Source of the DNA: Adiantum capillus-veneris
Taxonomy: Eukaryota > Streptophyta > Polypodiopsida > Polypodiales > Pteridaceae
Assembly: GCA_014529385.2 (NCBI GenBank)
Contig: CM043970.1
Location: forward strand, 46,462,779-46,526,778
Direction of reading: 5' to 3'
Length of the DNA: 64,000 nt
The position numbers were made by a program, and so were the translations under genes. The notes beneath the pieces were generated by a model. That model was given only the letters and a program-made list of their open reading frames with translations, did not search any database and had not been told where the DNA came from. Within the stretch, counting starts at the first letter, position 1. Each line of letters begins with the position of its first letter. This document shows, one piece after another, positions 42,822 to 55,164 of the stretch.

Positions 42822-43825
42822 ATGGATTTGGATATCAATATGCCATTCAATTTTGAGCAAAGTACTCCTGATCCTACCAATGACGGCTTGCGGTCCGATC
42901 CTCTCAAGGAGAGTACCCGCGACGCTGCGGCAGGAGAAGATACTTACGAATTGCTCGATATTCAAGAATTTTATGCACTTCAGACACGCATGACGGTCAT
43001 GGATGAAAATTTTAAAGCTTTAAATAAAAATGTACTAAATTTTCCACATTAGTCATTCAATTAATGCAACAGTAGTCTAAGAGTCTTGCTGACACCCACA
43101 TGCATGAGCACGTTGGAACACAAGGGCCCAATTAATGAAACGTTGTGTACTCTCACTGCCAAAGAGGTGAATGACTTGTTAAAGAACTTTAAACCACCAA
43201 TTTTCAAGGGCGAAGACCGAGACCGCAATAAGGATGCAGTGAACATCTTTCTCAGTAAATGGGATGGAATTCATGCCTTACAGCGTACTCCGGATGCAAT
43301 AAAAGCTCTGCAAACGAGCTTAACTCTGAAAGGCAAGGCCTACAAATGGTGGATGTCTCTCAAGGAGAAGAACATCATACCACAGAGTTGGGCAGCCTTT
43401 GAAGCAATGTTTAGCAAGGAATTTTTGCCTACAAACGAGGCCGATCGGAATTGGACGGCTTGGGACACATGTTCCATGCGCCAATACCCATCACTCCTTG
43501 AATATATCTCTCACTATCGAGACGTTATCCTCAAGTTGGAAGGCTTGGATACCTTTCAACAAGTACGAGGGTTCATACGAAGTCTGACTCCAGAGCTTAA
43601 CAAGTATGTCAAGACCCAGGACCCTAAAAGACTTGAGGAAGCCATAGTGAAAGCACATATTCATGATGACCCTGATGATAAGAAAACACATAATAGTAAC
43701 GTGCCTGCTAGTATAAATGGTAATACACGCACTCAGTACGGGCACAATAAAAGAAAATTTCTAGTTGCTAATTCAGATGCATCTAAAAAACCCAAGGGGT
43801 CCAGGGGTCGTCTCTCCTGAGGATT
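42822..43825 (+). pseudogene. Element D gag
   Basis: 42822-43052 (MDLDINMPFNFEQSTPDP...) is the N-terminus, closed by a TAG near 43050. 43086-43820 is the Retrotrans_gag capsid: NDLLKNFKPPIFKGEDRDRNKDAVNIFLSKW (in pieces), GKAYKWWMSLKEK, FSKEFLPTNEADRNWTAWD and LTPELNKYVKTQDP. It changes frame near 43800 into the zinc knuckle CFQCLGRGHGKNDC (43857-43898). Gag would form the particle. One stop and one frameshift disable this copy. Confidence 0.85.
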
Positions 43826-44690
43826 TTGATAAAGCCAAGAAAGAGAAGTTATGCTTTCAATGTTTAGGAAGAGGCCATGGCAAAAATGATTGTCCCAAGG
43901 GGAAATCTGCTGCTCAGGGGAAGGAGAGAGCAGTGCACACGGTGCAACTACTGCCTCTTCAGTCTTTCTCAAAATTCTCCACAGTGGAAGTAACACACAC
44001 TGAGGTGGTGCATGAATGCTGTCTCATAGCTTCCATGTGGCAACAAACCTTTGGACCACATGAGTTAGTACATATGCACGGATATCTGCAAGGGCACAAG
44101 GTGTGCATCTTGGCAGATGATGGTGCTACGCATAATTTCATCAATTATGGATTGGTGAAAAAGCTCAAACTGCCTCAAACTCCGAGTACCCACCGCTACA
44201 AGGTAGCAATGATGAATGGACATGATACTGAAATATGGGATACTCAATGACGAGCTGTTCCATTGGAAGTACAAGGGTACTCTACTTGTTTGGATTTTCA
44301 GGTTATGAACATGGAAAGGGCTGATGTGGTTCTTGGTAGGGAGTGGTTGCATAGCTTAGGACCATCACTGAAGCGTAGCTATGAGCACAACAGCTTGATG
44401 TTTGAATCCCATGGTGCACATGTGTTGTTGTTAGGAGAAAAGGATATACCTTCATCACCACTGATTTGTACTGCTGAGCTTATGCAGCTCGTTTTTGATA
44501 ATGAAATAGAACAGGTTTTCTTGTGTTACTCACTGTCTCATTTCCTTTCTAACAGTGATTCTAATCAACATTCCTCAACACCGCATGCTTCTCTTTCCTC
44601 TATTCCACCAATTGCTAATTCTACACAAGCAAAAGTTGCTAATCAATTACAAAAAATTATTAAAAGAATTTCAAGATGTCTTTCCTAATG
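43826..44690 (+). pseudogene. Element D zinc knuckle and protease
   Basis: The frame 43765-44250 includes the CCHC knuckle and an aspartic protease start, ILADDGATHNFINYGLVKKL (active site D-D-G-A-T; the usual form is D-S-G). A TGA at 44248 is followed in the same frame by RAVPLEVQGYSTCLDF and DVVLGREWLHSLG, the second protease landmark (to 44688). A frame change near 44670 leads to RT. Confidence 0.83.
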
Positions 44691-46213
44691 ATTTGCCATC
44701 AGGATTACCGCTGACACGCTCAGTACAACATGGCATTGACGTGGCTGCAGGCTGTAAACCTGTTAGTAACCGTATGAGTTACTCAGAGGTTGCTGAGGTG
44801 GAACGTGAGCTTGCTGACTACCTTAGCAGAGGGTTTATACAACCTAGTTCTTCACCATGGGCTTCACCTATCCTTTTAGTCAAGAAAAAGGACGGCAGTA
44901 TGCGCATGTGAGTAGACTACCGAGGCTTAAATGCGGTTACAGTTAAGAACAACTACCCATTGCCTAGAGTAGATGAGTTATTTGATAAGCTAACTCATGC
45001 CCGCATTTTTACGAAAATCGACTTGTGGTCAGGATATCACCAAGTCCGTATTCGGCTTGCTGATATACCTAAGACTGCATTCCGAACACGGTTTGGACAC
45101 TACGAGTTTTTGGTGATGCCTTTTGGCTTTACCAATGCGCCCACAACGTTCATGACACTTATGGATAGTGTCTTGAAGCCATATTTGGACAAATTTGTCA
45201 TTGTTTTCCTCAATGACATTCTAGTTTATAGTGCTTCTGAAGAAGAACACTTACAACATCTCAGGCAGGTATTTGAGTTGTTACGCACAAATAAGTTATA
45301 TGCCAAGGAATCTAAATGTGATTTTCTCAAAGATGAAATTAATTATTTAGGGCATGTTATTTCAGCTAATGGCCTATACATGGATCAATCCAAAGTGGAT
45401 ACCATCAGGAAATGGCCACCTCCTAAAAATATGGAAGAATTACAGATCTTTTTAGGCTTTGTAGGTTTTTACCGAAGGTTTGTTAAAAACTATGCTCACA
45501 TTGTTGTTCCTATGACGAATCAACTAAAAGGCAAAGGTAAAGCTTTTCAGTGGGGATCCGCTCAACATCACAGTTTCGATACGCTCAAAGATGCATTAGC
45601 TACAGCTCCTATACAGGCTATTGTAGATCCTTTGAAACCATTCATTTTGGAAACGGATGCCAGTGATCGTGCTATTGGAGCAGTCCTGTTACAAGACAAA
45701 CGGTCGATTGCATTTGAAAGTAAGAAGCTTGATGCAGCTCAGCATAACTATTCTGCTTACGAACGCAAACTCTATGCAATAGTGTTTGCCTTAAAGACAT
45801 GGCGGCATTATCTGTATGGTGCTCAGTTCGAGATTGTGTTTGACCATGAAAGCATCAAATGGTTTATACAACAAACATATTTAAAGGGTCGAAAAGCTAG
45901 GTGGACCGAAATCCTTCAGGAATATGACGCCAAATTACAGTATCGCAAAGGCCAATACAATGTAGTGGCAGACGCTCTAAGTCGAATGCCAGAGATCAAT
46001 TCGCTCTTGTTCACGAAACTTCGTAGTGAATTTTTAGATTCTCTCAAGGGCAAATATGAGCAAGATGAAACATATGCTAAAGTGCGAAGCCATGTTCAAA
46101 AGAGAGATCCTTCTCACTCCAATGCAGGTAGTGTACAGTTAACCTCCACACCTAGTTCTCCTTTATCAAGTGATGAACTACAGCAATGGCACATGCACTC
46201 TTGTCAAGATTAG
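44691..46213 (+). pseudogene. Element D reverse transcriptase and RNase H
   Basis: RT starts about 44660 (LLKEFQDVFPNDLPSGLP). A TGA at 44909 replaces the Cys/Ala codon of MRM-x-VDYRGLN. The rest is open from there to 46213: [28 protein letters not shown], then the catalytic block [11 protein letters not shown]. The first catalytic Asp of F/Y-x-DD is Asn here, which should abolish activity. Thumb ([21 protein letters not shown]) and RNase H ([38 protein letters not shown]) are present. The expected TDHQS is VFDHES. The chain ends at HMHSCQD, where the sequence leaves the element. Confidence 0.9.
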
Positions 46214-46666
46214 ATGGCCTAAAACAACTAGGCCGTGCATTATCATTCATACCAAGCTTATGGACAAACAATTATTGATAGCCACTATATAACCATTGCA
46301 TCATAAAACCAACTTTTGTAACCTTTTGGAATGATTAAGAAATCTAGATCTCTTTTGTGTCTTCTGTTTGCTGTGTTTGTGCTAAGTATTAATTGCAAAC
46401 ATTACTTTCTAAACTTTATTGCCTACAATTGATTTTCACTACACATACTAGAGCTCACCATCTAAAAAGTCTCAATCTTCCTGCTTGTTTGCACATAGTC
46501 TTAACAAGAAGATTGGGCCTCAATTTTGAAATATGTAGTAGGATGGAATCCATTATAGTCTTGAAGGCATGCTTAGTAATGAGATATGCCATGCTACTTA
46601 CCTCTTCTCTCTACCAATAAATTGGTTAAATTCTTTTATTTGTCTGATAGCTTCAAACATCAACCA
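46214..46666. other. AT-rich stretch without recognised feature
   Basis: Begins at the proposed inversion break. If the inversion is correct, it was originally next to 41271-41787 (inverted). No ORF or repeat supported. Confidence 0.45.
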
Positions 46667-48143
46667 CTACACCTTACCAATTACAAATTTGTCAATGTCA
46701 AAACTCCTTAAGAGCTCCACATAATTTTTTGCTAATAATGCATACCTTCTCCACATTATGCCAAAAAACTGTTGATTAGACAAGAGACACATATCTTTGT
46801 GTAGTGGCTTGATAACTTGGAGACTTTGAGAGGCATCCTCCCATTTATGATCGGTGATTGTCTCTATCAATGCTAGTTTAATAGCCAAGAGACCATCCAA
46901 AACAATCTACACACTTGCAAATAAATTTTGACCTTGCTAGGTGCCTTGGCCAAAAATAGGGCATAGCTGGGTGGGTGATCCCTAATAAACTTCACGAAAT
47001 GGTTGGTGTTCAACATGACCTGCTTTATAAATGGATCTTTTCCAATTTCTTTCAAGAGCAGGTTCAATGTATGGGCTACACATGGTACCCATGTGATCCT
47101 AGGGTATTATGAAAAAAAAATGTTGATTTGACAAGAGACACATAACTTTGTGTAGTGTCTTGATAACTTGGAGACTTTGAGAGGCATCCTCCCATTTGTG
47201 ATCGGTGACTGTCTCCATCAATGCTAGTTTAATAGCCAAGAGACCATCCAAAACAATCTACACAACTTGCAAATAAATTTTGACCTTGCTAGGTGCCTTG
47301 GACAAAAATAGGGCATAGGTGGGTGGGTGCTCCCTAAGAAACTTCACGAAATGGTTGGTGTCCAACATGACTTGCTTTATAAATGGATCTTTTCCAATTT
47401 CTTTCAAGAGAAGGTTCAATGTATGGGCTATACATGGTACCCATGTGATCCTATGGTATTTCTCCTGGATGGCCATTCCTACAACCTTGTAGTTGGAGGC
47501 GTTGTCAATCACAAGTGTCATCCCATTTTGGGACTTCCAAGGCAGATGTCACTCTCATACACCTTTGTTATGAACACTATCTTGTTTTTTGGAGATGTGT
47601 CAATGGCTTCAAAAAACATCAAGCCCTTGGAGAAAATTACCACTGTGTTGATCAATGGATTATTTTGCAGCTAATCCACCCATCCAACACTATGGTACAC
47701 CCAAAATTTGGGACAAAATCAAGCACTCTTTTCTCGAGTATCTCTTGCATTGTGCCCTTAACCTTATCCACATATTCAACGTGCATCTCTTGAATTCAAC
47801 AAGTAAGAAAAATCATGAAAAAAAAAAACATCAAAGCATCCATAAAAAGGGGATTTCTAATGATGCTGGGGGGGGGGGGGGGGGGGAGACGTATCTGGAA
47901 CATCCTACAAAGTGAACCCAAATATTCACAAGTGGTGCTCCATATTCCAACACATTTTGTGCCAACATCAAACAAGTGCTCCTTGCTACAAGGAATTCCA
48001 ACGACCAAGAAAGATTTGTTGAGCAAGTAAAGAATCAAGTACAATTGACCAATCAAAGAGGACAATATACATAGCATTGTCAACCCATGGTACATTTTGA
48101 CAATACTGAATTCCATGTGAGATTTCATAAAGTTAGAACACAC
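46667..48143 (-). pseudogene. hAT-superfamily transposase relic
   Basis: The minus frames carry a DUF659/hAT-like block. The clearest piece is VIDNASNYKVVGMAIQEKYHRITWVPCIAHTLNLLL (47400-47521, split by meaning, not verbatim continuous elsewhere), equal to the TDNAxNYxxAG ... PCxAHxLNLxL signature. Upstream codons (47520-47720) read like DGW ... SPKG ... FLKAIDTS, the usual preceding part. Farther 5' (47796-48143) there may be the N-terminus. Stops, frameshifts, a G run (47869-47886) and a 351-bp tandem duplication make it dead. A second copy of 47804-47945 lies at 63861-64000. Confidence 0.75.
46771..47460 (-). repeat. 351-bp tandem duplication in the hAT relic
   Basis: 46771-47100 recurs at 47122-47459 (step 351 bp) with scattered differences. 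The repeat covers the end of the AHTLNLLLKEIGKDPF block and the helical part after it. Confidence 0.88.
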
Positions 48144-48227
48144 TATAAAATTTTCTTATCATATATCTCTACATTTAGAGGCATCCGCACATACCAAACT
48201 TTCTTATATATGTGCACATTCTATGTA

Positions 48228-48258
<31 letters not shown>

Positions 48259-48291
48259 TCTAGAGAATTTTGTGATGTCAAACTTTAGTTC

Positions 48292-48353
<62 letters not shown>

Positions 48354-48738
48354 GAACCCTAGCCCTAACCTTTCACCTGCTTGCACAGTCTCCCCATGGG
48401 GCGAGAGGCATCCCTGTGGTTGTGGGGGGGGGGGGGGGGGGGGGGAGGAGGGGGGAGGAACATTAGCCTATCAACGCGTCCCCACAACAACAACTAGACG
48501 TGCATTGCAAGCTGCAATTTGATGTGCATCTTCTGACGCAGTTGTGCTGACAGCATCTGATGACGACCAACTACTACATAGTCATGCAACCATTCACATA
48601 GGGATACTTGCCAACCTGACGACGACGACCTGACCTACCTGCCAACCCAAAGTGCACCTGATGACTTGTCCTACTCGCCAACCCAAAGCTTGATTTCAAA
48701 TGTGAGATGGCCTCTGTTTTTGATGGGGTGTAACCCTC
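48144..48738. repeat. (CT)n tracts and a G run; otherwise unassigned
   Basis: CT tracts at 48229-48254 and 48296-48350 and a G run of about 23 bases near 48424-48446. Leu-Ser ORFs are repeat artefacts. The remaining sequence shows nothing I can name. Confidence 0.7.
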
Positions 48739-49420
48739 GTGACCATTAACACAAGGGCCCTATTGGCCAACGCCAACCGTGTGTGCAACCCGCACCCGGT
48801 TCATAATCTCCTAGTACCCCAACCCACAACCGCAAGAGCTTTCTTGCAATGGAAGCTGCTCCAAGAAAAGATCCCTTTGCCCGTCAAGATGCACGGATTA
48901 CAATCTTGGAGGCGCACATCCAAGAGCTAATCAAGGAGAATGAGTCGCTTAAGCAACGCCTCCATTTAATTGATTAAACAAAGGAAACCGAGAGTCAAGC
49001 TCTACTTGCAAAATCCCACAAAGTTAAAGCTTCCCTCCAAAATTGTCACGGCGGTACAAAAACAAATGTATGAGGTAACACACAAGAAGATTGACACTCA
49101 AATACAAAAAGAACTACAAGAAAACCGACTGCAAGAGTCTCTTGGACTCAAGGTCAGGATTGGAGGGCTCAACCCCCCATGGTGCACCGAGAAAGACACA
49201 CTCAAAGAAGCCATCACCAAGATCAATGATATTCTCCAACCAATTCACATCAAGTCTAATTCCATCTCTTGGATCAACGATACAAACAAACAGTGCCACC
49301 CCAACAATGTATTCTTACATTGAAGGACAAGGAAGCGCAAACCAAACTACTACAACAATCTCGCCTCCTCAAGGGAAGAACACTTTGGATTGCCGAGGAA
49401 TTTGAAGTCACGGAGCGGAG
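48739..49420 (+). pseudogene. LINE ORF1-like relic
   Basis: Plus-strand pieces in changing frames read like an L1-type ORF1: a coiled-coil-like stretch (EAHIQELIKENESLKQRLHLID near 48906-48973), then TQIQKELQENRLQESLGLKVRIGGLNPP, DTLKEAITKINDILQPI, and finally TLKDKEAQTKLLQQSRLLKG. The pattern 'xVRIxGL ... A..xINDIL ... KDKEAQxxLL' recalls the RNA-binding domain of plant LINE ORF1s. It differs from the LINEs at 11-20 kb. No ORF2 follows. The copia LTR at 49486 is close by. Confidence 0.55.
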
Positions 49421-49485
49421 CGTGGGTCGACTCTCTCTCACACACACACACACAGTGAGCTTACACAGTACAGTACGCAGAGAAC

Positions 49486-49621
49486 TGTTAGAAGGGTTAT
49501 CTCCCAATACCTTAGTATTCACAAAGTATAAGTTAGTATATACAAAGAGTTAGAGGGAAGTGAGTTAGGCGGGCGGCCAACCATATCCGCATAAGAGGCC
49601 ACTTGGGCTTTAATCCCAACA
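49486..49621 (-). repeat. 3' LTR of copia element E
   Basis: 136 bp, minus TGTTGGGATTAAAGCCC to CCCTTCTAACA. A polypurine tract (minus AAGTGGGAGGT) adjoins at 49621-49631, 75 bp after the Pol stop codon. No matching 5' LTR is found at the other side. Confidence 0.8.
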
Positions 49622-52600
49622 ACCTCCCACTTAAAGTCCAATGTGGCACTTTAAGTAACTGTAAATCTATGAACATAAATGTACAAAGATTTACATGGCT
49701 GCCATCTATCCAATGCCCAATAACTCACGACAATGCACAAAGCCCTCTCCTGGAAGTCCCTTTGTGAGTAGATCAGCAGGATTGTCCTTGGTGTGGATCT
49801 TCAGCAGTTGTATCTGCTTGTCTTCAAGTACTTCCCTAATGAAGTGATATTTGACATCAATATGCTTAGTCTTCGAATGGAACACTGGATTCTTTGCCAA
49901 TTTTATAGCACTTTGACTATCACAATATAACTCTGGCATATCTAATTTGATTCCCAAGTCTGCAACCAATCTACCAAGCCAAATAGCTTCTTTGCATGCC
50001 TCATTTGCTGCAACATACTCAGCTTCTGTAGTAGACTGCGTAACACAATTTTGTAATCGAGATCGCCATGATATGGCACCTCCAGCCAATGTAAAGACAT
50101 AGCCTGATGTAGATCTCCTCTTATCCAAGTCTCCTGCATAATCTGAGTCAGTGTATCCTCTGACACTCAAATCCTGACTACCATAGCATATGCGCATACT
50201 CTTTGTATGTTTTAAGTATCTCATGATACCTTTCACTGCCTCCCAATGTTTCTTGCCAGGATTTGACATATATCTGCTAACCACTCCCACTGCAAATGCA
50301 ATATCCGGACGTGTAGCAATCATTGCATACATCAAACTACCCACTGCAGACGCATATGGAATCTTATCCATTTCAGCCTTTTCTTCCTCAGACACAGGAC
50401 AATCTTGTTTGCTAAGTTTCACATATGGTGGCAATGGAACACTCAATGCCTTTCCCTTCTCCATATTGAAACGTTGCAAAACCTTGTCAATATACTCTGT
50501 TTGAGATAACCAAATCAACTTCTTTGATCTGTCTCTCTCAATGCGCATACCAAGTATATGACTTGCCTCACCCATGTCTTTCATGTCAAACGATTTTGCC
50601 ATCTTTGAATTCAAAGCTGAAATTTCTTCCAAGTGTTTGCCAGCAATCAACAGGTCATCCACATACAAAATAAGGATCAGCCAACTGCCATCCTTAGCCT
50701 TCTTTGTATATAGACAGTGATCGAACTCACTATGTTTGTAGCCTTGAGAAAGCATAAACTGGTGGACCTTATGGTACCATGCCCTCGGTGATTGTTTTAA
50801 GCCATAAAGACTCTTTAACAACTGGCATACCAAATGTTCCATGCCTTTCTCAACAAACCCTTCTGGCTGCTGCATGTAAATTTCCACATCTAAATCACCA
50901 TGCAAGAACGCTGTCTTGACATCCATTTGGTGCAACACCAAATCCAATATAGCAACCAATGCAAGAAAGCATCTCAATGTAGTCATCTTGACCATTGGAG
51001 AGAAGACTTCATCAAAGTCAATGCCTTGTTCTTGCTTAAAGCCCTTGGCAACAAGCCGGGCTTTGTACTTTGGCTGACTATCATGAGCGGTGATCTTATA
51101 CCTGTAAACCCATTTACAAGGTAGAGCCTTTTTGCCCTGTGGTAATTTAACCAACTTCCATGTCTGGTTTTTATGCAGAGCTGTCATCTCTGACTGCATG
51201 GCCAACTGCCATTTTTTCGAGTCAACCACTTGTAATGCTTCCTTGTAACAAGATGGTTCTCCGCAATCTGTGAGCATGACATAATTTAGAGATGGCACAT
51301 AACGATCAAGTGGTTTGGAGACACGCTCAGAACGTCTCACCACAACTGATTCTGCCTCTCTAGCCACTATAGGCTGTTCCTGAGCCTGACCATGCTGTCT
51401 TGATGTGCTAGCACTAGGTCCATCTTCCCTGAAGACAACTCTTCTGATCTCCTCTGTCTTCTCTGGCTTAGCGTGAAACTTGGCTTCATTGAAATGCACA
51501 TCATTGCTACGAATAAGCTTTCTGGACTCAGGATCCCAAAGCCGGTAACCCATCTCGCCCGATTCTCCGTAGCCAAGAAATATACACTTCTTGCTCTTTG
51601 GTTCTAACTTATTTCTGAACTCCTTAGGAATATGGCTATAAGCTTCACAACCAAAGACTCTGAGATGCTTATACAAAGGTGCCTTGCCTGTCCATAGCAT
51701 CTCGGCCACTGCACTCTTATCCAGAACCCTACTAGGAGACCTGTTGATCAAATGGACTGCTGTAGCCACTGCTTCCGCCCAAAATCCATCAGGCAACTCA
51801 GCATTTGACAACATGCTTCTGACCTTCTCTTGTATGGTCCTATTCATACGTTCTGCAACCCCATTTTGTGAAGGATTATATGGTGCAGTAAGTTCCCGCT
51901 TAATCCCTTTTGTTTCACAAAAGTCTTGAAAAGCTTTGGAAACGTACTCTCCACCATTGTCAGTTCTCAAGCACTTCAGCTTCTGACCACTCTGATTCTC
52001 CACCAGTTGCAAGAATGTCTTAAAGACCTTGAGCACCTCATCCTTGTGCTTCAAGAAGTAAACCCATACTTTGCGAGAATAGTCATCTATGAATGTACAA
52101 AAGTACGCTGCTCCCCCTAGTGACAAACTAGGCATTGGTCCGCATAGATCACTGTGTACAAGAGCTAACCGTTCGTCCCTACGATTCCTCTTTGATCTGT
52201 GCGGTTCCTGTGTTTGCTTACCATAAACACAATGCTCACAAAACTCAAAATCTTGAAATGAAAAGCCAGGCAAATAACCATAATGAGAAAGTATTTCCAT
52301 TCCTCTTTTTGACATATGTCCCAACCTACGATGCCACAGTGACACACTTGGCTGCTCAATCACATTAATTACATGGTTTTTAACCTCTGAAACATGTAAA
52401 GTGTACAGAGTTCCTGACTTGCTGCCATGTGCTACAGTCATCGAACCTTTGGAGATCTTCCAAGCGCTGTTCCCAAAAACTGTCACATAACCCGCATCAT
52501 CCAACTTCCCTGTACTAATCAAGCTCTTTCGGATTGCTGGAACATGTCTGACATTCTTGAGCCATAAAGAAGAGCCATTCTGAAACTTCAACTGCACATC

Positions 52601-55164
52601 TCCCACTCCAAGTATGTCACAAACCTGCTCATTGCCAAGTCTGACATAATCTTTAGTAGCCATATATGATGTAAACCACTCTTTGTGCGGAGAAACATGT
52701 AAAGATGCCCCTGAGTCGATAATCCAATCACTCATAGCATGTCCATCCTCTGCAGTCAAGAAAACAGAATCAAGATTGCTTGTAAGGAAGATGTCACCAG
52801 CTGCTATACCAGAATCACTGTCTGAACCAGATCCTGTGACATTCACCTCTTCAATCTTCACTGAAATCTTCTTTTCATCTTGCTCAGAACTCTTTGTTTT
52901 TCCTTTTTCTTGTTTCCACTTCGTACAGTCTCGCTTCATGTGACCCTTCTTGCCACAATGGTAGCATTCTATGTCATCCTTTGACTTCGAATCACGAGAC
53001 TTACTTCGGTTTTGTGCCTTCTTACCCTTCTTCTCTTTAAACTGTTGTCTCCCTTGAACGACCAAAGCACTATTGCCTTTGCCTTTGTCAATGTTCTTCC
53101 TGTTCACTTCCTCTGTGAGCAAGCTGCCTTCTACATTGGCACTTGTAAGACCTTCTGGCGCGACAGAATTACTTAACGCTGTACAAAAAGTATCCCAACT
53201 GTCTGGCAAAGTGATTAAGAGAAACATAGCCTTCACTGAATCTGGAAAGACTATCTCCTGTGCTGTTAACTGGCTGAAAATTGTGTGAAATTCATTCAGA
53301 TGATTTGACATGGCTGTCCCTTCCTTCATCTTCAAATCCACCAATTTCTTGAGCCAGTAAATCTGAGAAGCAGCACTTTGTTTCTCGTACATACCACATA
53401 GCTTTTGCCAAACGCCATACGCTGTAGTCTCTTCTGCTACGTTGAAGTAAACATTTTCTGCCAGTGTCAGCATGATTGTGGAACAAGCTAACTCGTCAAG
53501 CTCTTCCCACTCATCTTCAGCCATACCTTCTGGTCTCTCCCCTTTGAGCTTCAGTGGCTTCACTTGTTTTTTCTGCACCAAAACCTGCCAAATAGCTTCT
53601 TTGCATGCCTCATTTGCTGCAACATACTCAGCTTCTGTAGTAGACTGCGTAACACAATCTTGTAATCGAGATCGCCATGATATGGCACCTCCAGCCAATG
53701 TAAAGACATAGCCTGATGTAGATCTCCTCTTATCCAAGTCTCCTGCATAATCTGAGTCAGTGTATCCTCTGACACTCAAATCCTGACTACCATAGCATAT
53801 GCGCATACTCTTTGTATGTTTTAAGTATCTCATGATACCTTTCACTGCCTCCCAATGTTTCTTGCCGGGATTTGACATATATATGCTAACCACTCCCACT
53901 GCAAATGCAATATCCGGACGTGTAGCAATCATTGCATACATCAAACTACCCACTGCAGACGCATATGGAATCTTATCCATTTCAGCCTTTTCTTCCTCAG
54001 ACACAGGACAATCTTGTTTGCTAAGTTTCACATATGGTGGCAATGGAACACTCAATGCCTTTCCCTTCTCCATATTGAAACATTGCAAAACCTTGTCAAT
54101 ATACTCTGTTTGAGATAACCAAATCAACTTCTTTGATCTGTCTCTCTCAATGCGCATACCAAGTATATGACTTGCCTCACCCATGTCTTTCATGTCAAAC
54201 GATTTTGCCATCTTTGACTTCAAAGCTGAAATTTCTTCCAAGTGTTTGCCAGCAATCAACATGTCATCCACATACAAAATAAGGATCAGCCAACTGCCAT
54301 CCTTAGCCTTCTTTGTATATAGACAGTGATCGAACTCACTATGTTTGTAGCCTTGAGAAAGCATAAACTGGTGGAACTTATGGTACCATGCCCTCGGTGA
54401 TTGTTTTAAGCCATAAAGACTCTTTAACAACTGGCATACCAAATGTTCCATGCCTTTCTCAACAAACCCTTCTGGCTGCTGCATGTAAATTTCCACATCT
54501 AAATCACCATGCAAGAACGCTGTCTTGACATCCATTTGGTGCAACACCAAATCCAATATAGCAACCAATGCAAGAAAGCATCTCAATGTAGTCATCTTGA
54601 CCACTGGAGAGAAGACTTCATCAAAGTCAATGCCTTGTTCTTGCTTAAAGCCCTTGGCAACAAGCCTTGCTTTGTACTTTGGCTGACTATCATGAGCGGT
54701 GATCTTATACCTGTAAACCCATTTACAAGGTAGAGCCTTTTTGCCCTGTGGTAATTTAACCAACTTCCATGTCTGGTTTTTATGCAGAGCTGTCATCTCT
54801 GACTGCATGGCCAACTGCCATTTTTTCGAGTCAACCACTTGTAATGCTTCCTTGTAACAAGATGGTTCTCCGCAATCTGTGAGCATGACATAATTTAGAG
54901 ATGGCACATAACGATCAAGTGGTTTGGAGACACGCTCAGAACGTCTCACCACAACTGATTCTGCCTCTCTAGCCACTATAGGCTGTTCCTGAGCCTGACC
55001 ATGCTGTCTTGATGTGCTAGCACTAGGTCCATCTTCCCTGAAGACAACTCTTCTGATCTCCTCTGTCTTCTCTGGCTTAGCGTGAAACTTGGCTTCATTG
55101 AAATGCACATCATTGCTACGAATAAGCTTTCTGGACTCAGGATCCCAAAGCCGGTAACCCATCT
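49486..55164 (-). mobile_element. Ty1/copia element 'E' with duplicated RT
   Basis: Order on minus: RT and partial RNase H (copy 1), gag without its first ~35 residues, CCHC, protease, integrase, RT and RNase H (copy 2), polypurine tract, LTR. The 1578-bp segments 53587-55164 and 49978-51555 are near-identical and spaced exactly 3609 bp, i.e. 1203 codons. A head-to-tail dimer with the LTR region deleted would give this order. There is no 5' LTR: the 5' side is fused to gypsy F gag at 55164/55165. Confidence 0.9.

Larger units (their letters stand above)
41793..46213 (+). mobile_element. Gypsy half-element 'D' (5' LTR, gag to RNase H)
   Basis: The plus-strand 5' half of a chromovirus: 171-bp LTR, primer site TGGTATCAAACC (41966-41977), leader of about 850 bp, gag, protease, RT, RNase H. 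There is no integrase and no 3' LTR. The sequence ends in the linker after RNase H near 46205-46230. Together with C it makes one complete element of about 6 kb. Confidence 0.9.
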
